Shown: positions 1 through 11,106 of the stretch, one piece after another
Layout: each line of letters begins with the position of its first letter
Numbering within the stretch: the stretch's first letter is position 1
Origin: Thecamonas trahens ATCC 50062
Lineage: Eukaryota; Apusozoa; Apusomonadida; Apusomonadidae
Direction: 5' to 3'
NCBI RefSeq assembly: GCF_000142905.1
Contig: NW_013657673.1
Location: forward strand, 458,630-522,629
DNA length: 64,000 bases
Position numbers and translations under genes: made by a program
The notes under the pieces: model-generated
What the model saw: the letters and a program-made list of their open reading frames with translations, nothing else
Database searches by the model: none
Told to the model about the DNA's origin: nothing

Positions 1-1
1 C

Positions 2-1321
2 GTCCAGGTCGTCGTCCCATTCCTGACCGAGTCGTACGCTTCGGCACGCGACCCGCCCGAGAAGGACGTCCCGTTCTGCACCATCAAGTCGTTCCCGTAC
101 AAGATCGACCACACCATCCAGTTTGCGCGTGACAAGTTTGCGCAGCTCTTCTACAACTGGCCCGGCGAGGTCAATAAGTTCTTTGCCTACGCCGACGGCC
201 CGCTGGAGGAGCAGCTTGCCGAGCCTGAGGCCATTGCCCACGTCCTCGCCATGATCGATGAGGCGCCCACCACCTGGGCCGAGTGTGTGGCCAAGGGCCG
301 GCTCCTCTTCCAGCAGTTTTTCCACGACTCGATTGCGCAGCTCATCCACTCGTTCCCGCCGGAGCTCAAGCTCAAGGATGGGACGCCGTTCTGGTCGCTG
401 CCGAAGCGGCTGCCGACGCCGGTGGTGTGGGACCCGAGCGAGGAGATGCACGTCAAGTTTGTGGCCCATGCCGCCAGGCTCTGGGCTAACGTGTGGGGCA
501 TCCCGGGTGCAGGCCACACTGATCTCGCCGCAGTCGCCGTTGTCGCCGACGCCGTCGACGTCCCGGCCTTTGTGCCCAAGGACAACGTCAAGATCGAGAC
601 CGACGAGAAGGCGGCCAAGCCCGTCAACGACGACGAGGCGCCGGTCGATGAGGGCCAGCTCGCGCAGGTCGTCGAGCGGGTCCGCGCCAAGCTCGCCGAC
701 GGCGTCACGCTGCAGCTCTCGGTCGAGGAGTTTGAGAAGGACGACGAGTCCAACTCGCACATCGACTTTATCCAGTCCATGGCCAACCTCCGCGCCCGCG
801 CCTACGCCATCGACGAGATCGACGTTCTCGAGGCCCGCCGCATCGCAGGCAAGATCATCCCGGCCATCTCGACAACTACCGCCGCCGTCTCGGGCCTCGC
901 CACCCTCGAGCTGCTCAAAGTCCTCATGGGCGCCGAGCTCGAGGCCTACCGCAACACCTTCCTCAACCTCGCCATCCCCATGGTGGCCCTCTCCGAGCCC
1001 GGTGCCGCGCCCAAGATCACCTTTACCGGCGACGTCACGTTCACCCTCTGGGACCGCTGGATCGTCTCCGCCGCCGACGCCCCCACCGTCAACGACTTTA
1101 TCGCCCACTTTAAGGACAACTACGGCGCGACAGTGACCGGCATCTTTGTGGGCGCCAAGGCTCTCTACATGGCCGCCATGCCCACACACAAGAAGCGGCT
1201 TAAGAAGAAGCTCAAGGCTCTTGCCAAGCTTCCCGGCGCTGCCGAGCTCGATCTCATCGTTTCCTTTGTTGACGACGCCGGCAACGAGCTCGAGGGACCG
1301 GTCATCAAGTATGTGTTGTGA
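2..1321 (+). CDS. UBA1: Ubiquitin-activating enzyme E1, C-terminal part (5' end outside window)
   Basis: E1 activates ubiquitin with ATP and passes it as a thioester to E2 enzymes, in cytosol and nucleus. The frame is open from base 2, so the gene starts upstream; 439 residues are visible. The first residues read VVVPFLTESYASARDPPEKD and closely follow the E1 catalytic-cysteine half domain. Further on, HIDFIQSMANLRARAYAI and AGKIIPAISTTTAAVSGL are diagnostic E1 motifs from the second adenylation-domain half. The last ~100 residues are the ubiquitin-fold domain that recruits E2. The adenylation ATP site and probably the catalytic cysteine lie upstream. The gene ends with TGA about 50 bp before a transposon relic. 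The class is certain. UBA1 rather than a paralogue (UBA6-like) is the likely assignment from closeness of the motifs. Confidence 0.93.
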   Translation, partial: VQVVVPFLTESYASARDPPEKDVPFCTIKSFPYKIDHTIQFARDKFAQLFYNWPGEVNKFFAYADGPLEEQLAEPEAIAHVLAMIDEAPTTWAECVAKGRLLFQQFFHDSIAQLIHSFPPELKLKDGTPFWSLPKRLPTPVVWDPSEEMHVKFVAHAARLWANVWGIPGAGHTDLAAVAVVADAVDVPAFVPKDNVKIETDEKAAKPVNDDEAPVDEGQLAQVVERVRAKLADGVTLQLSVEEFEKDDESNSHIDFIQSMANLRARAYAIDEIDVLEARRIAGKIIPAISTTTAAVSGLATLELLKVLMGAELEAYRNTFLNLAIPMVALSEPGAAPKITFTGDVTFTLWDRWIVSAADAPTVNDFIAHFKDNYGATVTGIFVGAKALYMAAMPTHKKRLKKKLKALAKLPGAAELDLIVSFVDDAGNELEGPVIKYVL

Positions 1322-1374
1322 TGTGACTAACCCTTGACGGTACGGTCGTTCGGACACGTTGTCGCCCGTCTCAA

Positions 1375-1950
1375 AGTGAACAACTCGATGATGCTTGACT
1401 TTAAGGTCACCGGCCGACGCTGCGCGACGCCTGCTTGGTCTGCGGCTTGAGTTGGGAGGCGCGCCCGCACGTGATGGCGGCCGACACGTAGACACCCGCC
1501 TGAAGGATGCCACGCCCGGCCATGACTCGCGTGGCTTTTCGCTACGACATCATCGACGCCCTCGCCGCCAGCGCCGACGCCGTCAGCTCGCGCCCTCGCC
1601 GCCGGCGCCGACACCGTCAGCTCCGCGCCGTCGTGCAAGCGGAAGCGTCCCTCTGCAGCGGCTGCTTGTCATCACCACATTCCCCAACAAGCCGCCGCGC
1701 GACGCGACTGCCTCGCCTGCCGAAAGCTTCATGGCAAGCGATCGCGGCCGCGGCGGACCTTTTGCGCCGCGTGCGGCGTCCATCTCTGCATCGCCGACTG
1801 TTTTCTGTCTTCATGGCTGTGGCAGCCATGAACACATTGTACTACTCTTTTACAGCAATTCATGGACGTTGCGACGTCTGTGGAGCGTCGCAGAGTGCGG
1901 CTTGCGCGATGGACACAACTGACCATTCCGTGCCGTAAAGGGCTAAAGCG
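1375..1950 (+). mobile_element. PiggyBac-like transposon relic, copy 1
   Basis: This stretch is about 80-90% identical by eye to 44541-45279. On the + strand around 1700-1810 one frame reads C-x2-C-x14-C-x2-C-x4-C-x3-CF, the layout of the Cys-rich C-terminal domain of piggyBac transposases. Just upstream, TRVAFRYDIIDALAASADA resembles the helix before that domain. Frameshifts and stops break the frame, so this is a dead fragment. Against copy 2 it lacks about 200 bp internally and carries a ~35 bp local duplication near 1590-1625. The first ~130 bp (1375-1505) read best on the opposite strand (GVYVSAAITCGRASQLKPQ), suggesting an inversion before the copies spread. No terminal repeats or TTAA target duplication were recognised. 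Confidence 0.6.
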
Positions 1951-2073
1951 TCGGGCGTCACTACGAACCAAGGGCCGACACACCACACAGCCTGGTCCAG
2001 CTCACTCCGGTGCTGCTGCAGCTGACAGCACCAGCACCTCCCCACCCCACCCACCACCCACCACAACCACCTC

Positions 2074-3387
2074 ATGCTCGGCCTCCTTAAACCATGCATG
2101 CTGGTCCTTGTGGGAGTCAACCTCGTCCTCATGCTTTGGCTCGCCCACGAGTCCATGACCGTTCTCCCGGCGCCACCTGGCGTCCGCGGACTGGTCCCTG
2201 CCACCGCCACCACCACGTCGCCCTCCAGCGCCACAGCGGGAACGGCTTCCTCCACAGCTTCCACTCCAAGTGCTTCGACATTGTCCTCGCCGCAAGCCAT
2301 AGACTCGCACGCCGCTGATGGCTCCGAGCAGTGGTTTAAGGACATAGACGCCAAGGTTGCTGCTCGCGATGCGACCCTCCGCAAGCTCGGAGCCGATCTC
2401 ACAGCTATCCGCAAGGCCCTCGCCGGCGAATCCGCCAGCGATGGCAGCAAGAGTAGTGACGGTGACGTCGGCAAAGGCGGCGGGCCCGAGCCGTGGCTCG
2501 TTGTGGGCATTCCCACCGTCCCGCGCATCGACTCGGCCACCGGCAAGCCGCTCGACTATCTAAGCAAGACCGTGGACGCGCTGGTGACACAGATGAGCTC
2601 GCATCCGGCCTCGCTCGAGTACCGACAAGTGGTAGTGGTGGTGATGAATCATGCGCCAAAGGCGGAGCACGTCATGCTCGACGCCGCCAAGGAGCGGGTG
2701 GCGTCGGCTCGCCTGAGCCACGCCTTTGTGTTTGTCGACAACGACGGGTCGGTGCCAAACCCAACGCCTGGCGCTACCGACGTGGGATCGCCCAACAAGC
2801 CCGGATACAAAGTCCGCCAGCAGACTCGCGACGTGGTGGCACTGCTGCGCGAGGCGGCGCCGCGCGGGCGGTACTTTATGTTTCTGGAGGACGATTTTGA
2901 GCTCTGCCCCAACGGCTTTGCCGCCATCGCGTACATGGTCCGCAAGATGGAGGCATACTCGCCTGGCTTTGTCTCGGTCCGGGCCTCGTTTGGCCTCGCC
3001 GGCATCGTCATGCCGTCGCCTGACGCCCTCGTCTTTGCCGACTACCTGGAAAAGCACCAGGCGCGGCGGCCGCCGGACCACCTCTGCTCCGAGTGGACCG
3101 GGAAGGAGACGCCCGAAGCCGTGGCGTACCTCGGCCAGCGGGTCAACGGCGCCTTTCGCTACAACATCCTCCACCACCTCGGCCGAGTCTCCACCCTCCG
3201 CAGCGAGCTCTCGGTTCCGTATCCGGGCTGCTATGAATTTCTCGGTGAGCCGATCCTGTTCAAGGTCGAGGCTTTTGATCCTCGCGCCTGCCCGCGCGAC
3301 GACGTTTGGCCGTGTCCGCCGACCGGCCCCACCGCGCCGCTCGTCGACTTTCGCGGGGAGATACCGCCAGCAACGCCGCCAAGCTGA
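2074..3387 (+). CDS. Golgi type II membrane glycosyltransferase, GT54 (MGAT4-like)
   Basis: A 437-residue protein related to alpha-1,3-mannosyl-glycoprotein beta-1,4-GlcNAc transferases (MGAT4, family GT54), which add a GlcNAc branch to N-glycans in the Golgi. A hydrophobic anchor (about residues 5-24, CMLVLVGVNLVLMLWLA) follows a very short N-terminus, then a Thr/Ser-rich stem to about 80. Motifs in family order: VVGIPTVPR, VRQQTRDVVALL, the acidic metal/nucleotide site YFMFLEDDFE near residue 272, and SFGLAGIVMPSPDA. The C-terminal extension of animal MGAT4 is reduced. ATG at 2074 is chosen because it precedes the anchor; ATG 2098 would cut into it. The linkage made cannot be read from sequence. 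It converges on the next gene with 116 bp between. Confidence 0.8.
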   Translation: MLGLLKPCMLVLVGVNLVLMLWLAHESMTVLPAPPGVRGLVPATATTTSPSSATAGTASSTASTPSASTLSSPQAIDSHAADGSEQWFKDIDAKVAARDATLRKLGADLTAIRKALAGESASDGSKSSDGDVGKGGGPEPWLVVGIPTVPRIDSATGKPLDYLSKTVDALVTQMSSHPASLEYRQVVVVVMNHAPKAEHVMLDAAKERVASARLSHAFVFVDNDGSVPNPTPGATDVGSPNKPGYKVRQQTRDVVALLREAAPRGRYFMFLEDDFELCPNGFAAIAYMVRKMEAYSPGFVSVRASFGLAGIVMPSPDALVFADYLEKHQARRPPDHLCSEWTGKETPEAVAYLGQRVNGAFRYNILHHLGRVSTLRSELSVPYPGCYEFLGEPILFKVEAFDPRACPRDDVWPCPPTGPTAPLVDFRGEIPPATPPS

Positions 3388-3503
3388 GTAGTTGCAGCGA
3401 TCGTGGTGCTGTGCTATTATGCTCAAAGCGTGAAGCGCTAAAAAAAAGCGCTCACGTCGCAAAACTCTTTACGGGAAAGAATCGCAGCCGATGCAGGCTA
3501 CAA

Positions 3504-4618
3504 TTAAAAGCCGTTGGTGCCGTACGGGGCAGCGCCGTACGGGGCAGCGCCGTAAGGCGCGGCGCCGTAGCCGGAGCCGTAGGCGGGCGCACCGTAGGTG
3601 GCCGGGCCGTACGAGCCGTAGCCCTGCTGCGGGAAGCCCTGCTGCGGGAAGCCCTGCTGCGGGTAGCCCTGCTGCGCCGAAAAGTTGGGGATCGGGTAGC
3701 CGGCCTTCTTGGCAGCCTCGAGAGCCTCGGCCTTGGCCTTGCGGAGGTACTCAACCTCGAGGGTGAGGCGGTCGTGCTCGTCCTGGAGAGCGGTGTCCTT
3801 GACGCCGACGTAGACCTCCTGGGCAGGACCCTGGCGGCCGACGGGCACCTCAACCTCGACGGGCTCGGGCACGGCGCGGATGACCTGCTGGTGGACAGGG
3901 ACCGGGACGGGCACGTTCTGGACAACAGTCCGCGGCGGGCCGGGGACCGGGACCGGGACGGCGACGTCCTCGTAGGTCGGCGGGCCGGGCACCGGGATCT
4001 TGCGGACAACCTCGCGCGGCGGGCCCTGGACAGCAATGCGCTTGATGACCTCGCGGTCCTTGCCCTTGACCTTGACGCGCTTGATGACCTCGCGCGCGGG
4101 GAGCTGGACCTTGACGGTGCGGACAACCTCACGGGCCGGGCCGGGCACGGCGATCTTGCGCACAATCTCGCGCGGCTCGCCCTGGACGCGGACGCGGTTG
4201 ACCTTGGCCGGGCCCTGGATCTTGACGGTCTTGATGACCTGCTGCGGCGGGCCGCGAACAGTGCGAGTCAGGACCGGGCCGGGCACAAACACGTTGCGGC
4301 GGCGACGACGGGTCGGCACGCGAACAACAACGTTCTCGTACTGGACGTTCATCGGGCCGGGCATCGGCGGGCCGTACGAGCTCATCTGCTCAGGGTCGAG
4401 CGGCGCGGCCTGCGGCTGCTGCTGCTGCTGCTGGCCGTAGCCGTACGGCGCCGGAGCGAACTGGGGGCAAACTGCTGCTGGGGTACGCCCTGCCCTCGGT
4501 TTCGCGCGCACGCCGCATAGCGAGTGAGTCGTTGGTCGCTGCCAAAAATTCGCCGACGGCACCCAAAAACGAGCGTTTGGTCGCTCCCGCCGTTACCGCC
4601 TCCTCCCGCATCCGCCAT
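3504..4618 (-). CDS. Alveolin/epiplasmin-like VPGP-repeat cytoskeletal protein
   Basis: A repetitive cortical-cytoskeleton-type protein of about 371 residues. The core holds some ten repeats of the form VPGP-REVV-[KR]-[KT]-[IV]-V, such as VPGPAREVVRTVKVQ, ending in Pro/Val-rich VAVPVPVPGPP. This is the charge-alternating EKV/VPV style of alveolins and articulin/epiplasm proteins that underlie the plasma membrane of many protists. A short helix (LQDEHDRLTLEVEYLRKA) and a tail of GYPQQGF and GYGAAPYGAAPYG repeats follow. The N-terminus is in another frame: one missing C within the run at 4463-4467 joins QGVPQQQFAP to QFAPAPYGYGQQ and extends the start to ATG at 4618. Without the correction the longest frame starts at 4562 with an unlikely N-terminus. 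The exact start is uncertain. Confidence 0.68.
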
Positions 4619-5558
4619 GCCCAAGCCGCAGCACAACGAAGGCAGCCCACTTTAAACTGGCCGTAGTATGTCTACTGTAGGACCACTTTGCCAGGCTGGG
4701 GCAAAAGGGGGGAGCGCCACCCGGAGGCGCAGCTCCCGCAGCCACAACCCTAAGCGGCTGGCTTTCTGCCCGCGTGGGGGGTCGCCGCCATCCCCCAGTT
4801 TTTAACCAGCTAGAAAACGAGCCCCCGACCTTCCGCACTGCCTCGAACCCTCCATCGAGGTCACCAAGGAGCTGCCGCCTTGCAAGCGCGCGCTTGCAGC
4901 GGCTGCAGATAGGTGCCATAGTGTGTACGGAGCGAGCCGCTGTGAGGGTGGCGGGCGAGGCCGGTGGCTTCTGTTGCGCCCTGAAAAACTTTGGGGGGAT
5001 CAACTGCTGGGCAACGGAACATACATGGTAGTTTTAGAGAGAGGGGGTGGGGAGGGAGATTTCGATCGGAAGTAGAGGTGGTTTGGGGAGGTCGAGGGGG
5101 CGGTACTACAAGCGCACCAGAGGCTCTGGCAAGCTATCCGCTGTGATTTGAAACGTTGCCCACAAGAGAAGCGAGCAATCTCAATGAGCACACCGTGCCT
5201 TTTTGCTCCCAATGCCAAAGACAGCGCTCATAGCGTTCATCAGGCTCGATACATCGTCACTGTATGGCTGCGTCTAGCCGGTATCCGTCGTTTGGCCACT
5301 GGCCACGGGAGGGGTTGGGGGGGGGGGGGAGGGTGGGGGGTGCCAATACAAAAAATTGCATCAGCGCAACGACTTGCGTCATCGTTCGCCAATGTCTCGC
5401 CCCGGTGGCGTGATCACGCCACCAGCTGGTCGCATCGAGCACGGCCTCGAGCCTCAGGAGTTGCGTATGATCGCCACACTTCCTCGCAACTCTGCTCTCA
5501 GCAGCCCGACACACATCCCCGACTTGCGCAACTTGAACTCGTGCAGTTGGTGTATGAA
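4619..5558. other. Divergent intergenic region, no gene recognised
   Basis: About 940 bp between two divergently transcribed genes. It has a G-run with interruptions at about 5315-5340 and short pyrimidine-rich stretches, but no convincing frame, tRNA or repeat. It presumably carries both promoters and possibly an upstream exon of the gene that follows; CTCGTGCAG ending near 5547 could be a 3' splice site. Confidence 0.4.
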
Positions 5559-8500
5559 ATGGACGTGCAGCCAGAGGAAGAAGCTTTGTCAAGCCGTGAG
5601 CAGAAGAGCAGGCGAGGAACCGGTGCCGCAGATCCTGTCGAGCGAGCTCGTCGCCGGGCGGGCGAGCATATACCGCACGTGCCGCGTCTTTCTGGTGGAA
5701 AAGGCCAAAGGCGGCTGGCGAGGAAGAGCATTGCAGACAACGATGGAGAGGCTGTGAAGCAAGTCAGGCAAAACAGGTCGCAGAGGCTGGGATTGTCAGC
5801 TACTTTGTCGGCTTCAGTCGTCTCGGATGAGTACGAGGACGAGGGCGAGACCCGCAAGCCAGCATCGGATCCACTCCGGGTCATTGTCGAGCCTGCGACG
5901 CTCACGGGGGCATGCTCGACCAGTTCACGCCCGACCTTCGCGACGACGAGAAGCTGCTCTGGCATCTGCGTGGACGCAAGTATCGGCACGAGATCAAGAA
6001 CACACTACGGCGGGAGAACAAGGTGCCAACGGTGACCTCGGGCATCGCCCGCGGTCTCCGCGGCACACTCCTGGCGCTGGTCGAGAAGCAGCCGCTGGCG
6101 TCTCGAAGCCTGCAGCGGCTCGCGGATTTTCTCCCCATCCTCGTCATCCTGGTCGAGTTTGTACAGCTAGTGGCGGTGGCGGCGTCGATCGCTCCCGCAG
6201 GCCTCCCGGTCACCGCCAAGCGTGCGGTCTCGCTTGTCACGCTCAACGCAGTTGTCATTGATAGCAGTGTCCTCAGCTTTTGGCTCTTTCTCTCGTATCA
6301 GACGCTTGTGGGTGCGGCACTGTTTGGCATATTCGTCATCTTTGGACTCATGTCGGCCGGCCGACCCAGCCCGCCCCTCTGGGCGGTGGTGCTTGTCCGC
6401 ACGCTTGTCCGCCTCCTCGCTTCGGTCCTCTACATCCCATGCCTCCTTTCGTTTGTCCATCCGTTCTCAGTAGCTTCTGCCACTCTTGCCGAGCGGGTGA
6501 CCGGCGGCGCCGCGCTGGTGGTTCTCCTTGGCCTCTCGGCACTCATGGTGCTCAACACATACTCTGCCGATCCCGAGTCGTCGGACCCTACCCGCCGCGA
6601 GCACACCCGGCTCGACTGCGTTGTCTTTGTCAGCAAGACGCTCATTATTCTCGACGTCGTGTTTGTGGCTTCGGCGGTCGGCTCTCAGATTGCTCTACTG
6701 GTCCTTGTCGGATTCGGTCTCGTCCTCACCGCCGCCGTCCATGCTCTTCAGCCGTACCACTGGGCAGTCGTGGACCGACTCCGATCAGCACTCTTTCTCA
6801 CGTTTACGCTCATAACGCTGGGCCTCTACCTCGCGTCGTGCGTGTGGGAGCTGGAGTCGACCTCGGTGCATTTTAGCCTTCTCGTCTTTGGCCCACTGGT
6901 GCCCGGCCTTGTTCTCGGCTACTTGGGACTTCTGCCGCGGACAAAGTCGACGTGGGTCTCGTACCAGCTTGACCGGCTGCTGAGGCCGCTCGAGCTGGGG
7001 CATGTCGCCGCCGATGTTTACACCTATCATCTCGAGCGCTTGCTGGTCTCGCCGCAGCGGCTGGGGCTCTACGGCTCGCTCCTCTCGACAGCCATGCGCG
7101 ACTATGATGCGGCCGACGCTGCCTTTGCGGCTGCACTCGAGCACGGACTCGCTGGCACTCACGTCACCGATGCTGCCGTCTGGGCGTTCAAGTCGGGCAT
7201 CGAAGCGCCCGAACTCGCGCTCTACTTGGAGATTGCACTCCGCGACGCGCTCACCTCGAATGCTATCGTCCTCACCGTGGGCATTGCCGATGACCTTGTT
7301 AGTGAGTTTGAGGCCCACATGATGTTTTTACACCTGCGGCGGCACGTCCGCTCGTGTGGCGGTGTCGTTCTCGCCCACACCGCGGTTCACACCGCCGAGT
7401 TGGAGACGCTACTCGACACCTCGCCGGTCTTTCCGCACACGCTGCAGCGGCTGCTGTGGTCGGCTTTCGGCGGTGCCCGGCTGGCCGAGTTTGGCACCCG
7501 GGCCCAGCTGGTCGAGGCCCGGCTTCGGGCCCACGCCGCCGTTGTGGGGCTCGGGCGCGATGCGCTGGATGTGCTTGTTGACATTGTCCGTGGCCCCGAG
7601 TCTATCGCGAGCAGCAGCGAGCTCGCCGCTGCTGTTCACAATGCGATCAGCTGGCAGTCTCAGATCGAGAGTGCCATGACCGGTAGGGAGAGTCCGAGCG
7701 AGTCGACGACGTCGTCGTCGTCGATGGACAGCACGAACACGGCGGCGTATGTTGGTGGTGACAGGGAAAATGACGGGCACGAAATGACGCTGCCTCCAGC
7801 ACCAGTGAGTGCGGCGCAGCTCTTGCCGCCGCCACCAGGCCGCTCGATGCCGTGCGACGTGGCCGCTGACGCGCTCGCTCAGCTTGTGAGCGCCACGATC
7901 TCGTGCGAGTCGTGCGTTGCCGAGACCGGGAACGGTGGCTTTGTGTTTATGATCGAAGGCTACAACGCCATCGACCCGTCGTCGCACTCGACGCTGCGTA
8001 AGCTCGTCTCGCGCCATCCAGACCTCCCGCTAGTGATCTGCACCGAGACACTCGCCAATCGCGGCGGCGTTGCGCTCGACGAAAGCGCTCTGCCATGGAT
8101 CGAGTGGCAGCGCTCGGGCCTCTCGCCGCTCTCCTCGGCCATGCCGTCGGTGAAAGCCTGCGACGGTGTCGACACCATCCGGCTGTTGACGGTGCCGCGC
8201 GATGCTGGAAACCGCCGCTTGTCGCGGACACACACTGCCGCCAACGGCATGGCAGCAGCAGCAGCAGCGTTTGACGCATCTGCCGAGCCGAACTTTGCCT
8301 TTGACGTCGCGGTCGGTGACTCGCAAACCGAGCCGCTCTGTGCCATTTGCGTGGCGATTGCCTCTATGTTGGACATTGGAGGTGAAGGCTGTCCCCTTGA
8401 GGCCAATTCGAGCGGCTCGAACGGAGCGGCCAGCCAAACACCAGCAACTTCGGACATCACCGTGCCACTCTCGGACACGACGTCGGTGCCAGACGGCACC

Positions 8501-11086
8501 CCGCATGCCCCGCCCAAGTTGAGCAGCGGCTCGACCACGCCGCCTGCTCGCTCGCGTCGGCATCGGACGCGGCGGTCAGTGCCGCTGCAGTTGATGGACT
8601 CGCCGCGCCCCCAGGACCGGCGAAACACCGGTCGCAGGCGGACGGTGCGCGACAGACGTGGCGGTGGTGACGCTGTCCGGTCGCGGCCTCGCAGGGCGCG
8701 AAAGGTGGCGCCACAGCCGACGGCGGGGAAGGATGCAGCGAGCGCTGAGGGTGGTGACGAAGACACTCGCCATGACACCGAGAGCACGACCATGCACGAG
8801 CTTTGTGCCGACTCTCGTCTGCGCCACGCGCCGTCGCCGGCGTGCATCTCGCTGCTCCGGTCGTTGGCTATTGGCGGAAGCGAGAGCACGTCCACGCTGA
8901 GTGGGAGTGCCTCGTCGAGCATGTTGGCGCGCGAGAGCTCGCTCGCATCGCTCAATGTGGACCAGGAGCACTACATGGCGTTTATCGAGCTTGCTGCTGT
9001 GATTGGCCGAGAGGCGCGACTGGAGCTTCTTCGGCTCGGCTTTGATGCGTGGTGCAAGGCTGCCAGCAGAAGAGAGCCGGCCGAGTTTGACGCGCTCCTT
9101 ACGTCGGCTGAGAACCAGCAGATCATTGATGTGATTGGCTCGGGTCTGCGGCGGAGGTTTGTGTTTCGGCAAGCAGCTGTGCAGCAAGCAGTGGTGTCGT
9201 CAATGTCTGCCGATGCGCGGGCGACGTATGCGTTCCACGCTGCGCGTGCAATGGCAGACGCGAGTGACAAGGAGCTCTCGCAGCCGCTGGCATATCTGGG
9301 CTACGCACGCATGGCGTGGGACGTTGATCTCCTCATCCAAGCGCACTTGAAGCTGCTGGATGTGCCGGCGACCCAGTTTGTGGACAACGTGCGCGAACTG
9401 CTGATGCTCATCGATAGGGGCGACCGCATGGCCGACCAGGCGCGGCTGGTTGGGGGTGGGGAAGCGAGTGTTTCGCTCGACGACGTCGAGGCCGGGCGCG
9501 CAGGCTCACGCTCGATTCTTACGCCGTATCTAGCGCGCGTGCGGCTCACGCTGATGCACAAGTTTGGGCCGATGGTGCCCTCGTACACGGAGAGGGCTGG
9601 GCTACAGCCGGATGAGCGCGTGCTCGAGGTGGCGTGTATGGCGCGGCGAAAGGCGGTCGAGGCGTACCTCCGGGCGCTCCTGGCCGATGAGTCTGAGAGC
9701 CTGTTTGTGAAAGGAGGAGATGCTGAGCATGCCGACGATGTGCTCGCGGTCCTCGCACAGTTTCAGGCGACGCCGGAAGCAACAGTATCGCAGTATGCGC
9801 TCGAAGCCGAGGTAGCCCTCTCGGCCAACGACCTTGTGCGGGCGAAGGGCGCGGTGGCGGACGGTCTGGTGTACGCACACCACGCCAAGGTCTCGTCGGT
9901 TGACAGGGGCGTGCAAGGGCTCACGGCGAGTGCCGGATGGGTCCTGCGGCGTGCGTCCCAGTTCCGACGGGCACTGCAGTGGCACAAGGTGGCGCTGCGG
10001 CATGCGCGGCGCGGCGCAAACCGGTCAGGTGAGGCGGCGGCGCTGTGGGGTCTCGGGCTCGCCGAGCGCGATAACGGAAAGCTCAAGGTGGCCGAGTCGC
10101 ACCTTGCGCAGGCGCGCGACCTGGCCAACTGGCTCTCCAACGTTAGGTGGGCGGCGGAGATCGAGCATGCGCTGGTGGTGACTCACCTCCGGCGGGGAGG
10201 ATGGGAGCTCGCGCGCGAGCAGTGCCTCCAGATCTTCAACAAGCGACTGTCGGAGAAGGCTGTAGATCTTGCACTTGTGACGCTTGCGCAGCTCGCGCTG
10301 CTCCAGCACGACGACGAGCTGTTTGCCTCGGCGGTGGCGACGATTCTGGCAGAGACCTCGAACCGCAACACGCTGGGCGATGCGTTCCTACTGACAGCCA
10401 TGCATGCGTTCCGCGACGCGCTGGAAAATCAGCCAGGCTGCCTGCCAGCTGGCGTGCCGCCAACGCAAAACGCGCTCCATGCCGCAGCTCGCGGGTATGG
10501 AGACCGGCTGACGGCGGCGACGCGGGCGCGAGCCATGCTGTCGGACATGCAAGCGGTCTCGCGCGAGAACGCGCGGCTGGGGCGGCACCGACAGTCGCCA
10601 GCGACGCGGTCGGCGATGCTAGCAGTGACAATGGTGGCGGCAGACGTCATCCTGTCGAGCGACGAGGTTGAGGCGACGCCGACGCCCGGGGGACACTCGC
10701 TCGTCAAGGCGCAGTACTCACTGTCATCGCTCTCGGAGCTCGACGTCGGCTCGGTGAAAGAGCTGATCAAGCTGCGGAGCGATGCGGGGAGCACAGGCGC
10801 GCGGCGTAATGAGCCTGTGCGGCGGTGGACCATCGGCGAGTACATGAAGCTCGTGGCCGACATCCGACGCGAGCTTGTGGGCTCGCGGAGGTACAAGCTC
10901 AAAGAGTACGTCGACGTCTTTGTCGGGCGCGAGTTTGTGGCTTGGATGGTGGAGAGTGGGCGCTCACCGAATCGCAAGGACGCGCTGACGCAGGGCCGAA
11001 ACATGGTTGCGTACGGGCTGGTGGCGCACGTGTACGAGGACCACGACATGGAGGACAAGCGCTTCTTCTACCGGATCCGGGTGTGA
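5559..11086 (+). CDS. Large multi-pass membrane protein with degenerate ATPase/TPR region and C-terminal DEP domain
   Basis: About 1842 residues after adding one base in the G5 run 5906-5910, which joins MDVQPEEEALSSREQ... to MLDQFTPDLRDDEK; without it translation would start at 5912. Residues ~190-460 contain eight or nine hydrophobic spans (e.g. FLPILVILVEFVQLVAVAAS, LIILDVVFVASAVGSQIALL). The cytosolic half has a Walker-B-like FVFMIEGYNAIDPSSHSTL, then FIELAAVIGREARLELL and FRQAAVQQAVVSSM, in the order seen in the STAND-type ATPase of soluble adenylyl cyclases. No P-loop GxxxxGK[ST] was found, so ATP binding is doubtful. Helical TPR-like repeats follow (AAALWGLGLAERDNGKLKVA). The last ~80 residues are a DEP domain (YVDVFVGREFVAWMVESG, ending KRFFYRIRV). 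No cyclase or kinase domain is present. Probably a membrane signalling scaffold or receptor; function unknown. Confidence 0.8.
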
Positions 11087-11106
11087 CGGGCAAGTGCAAT
11101 ACAGAT

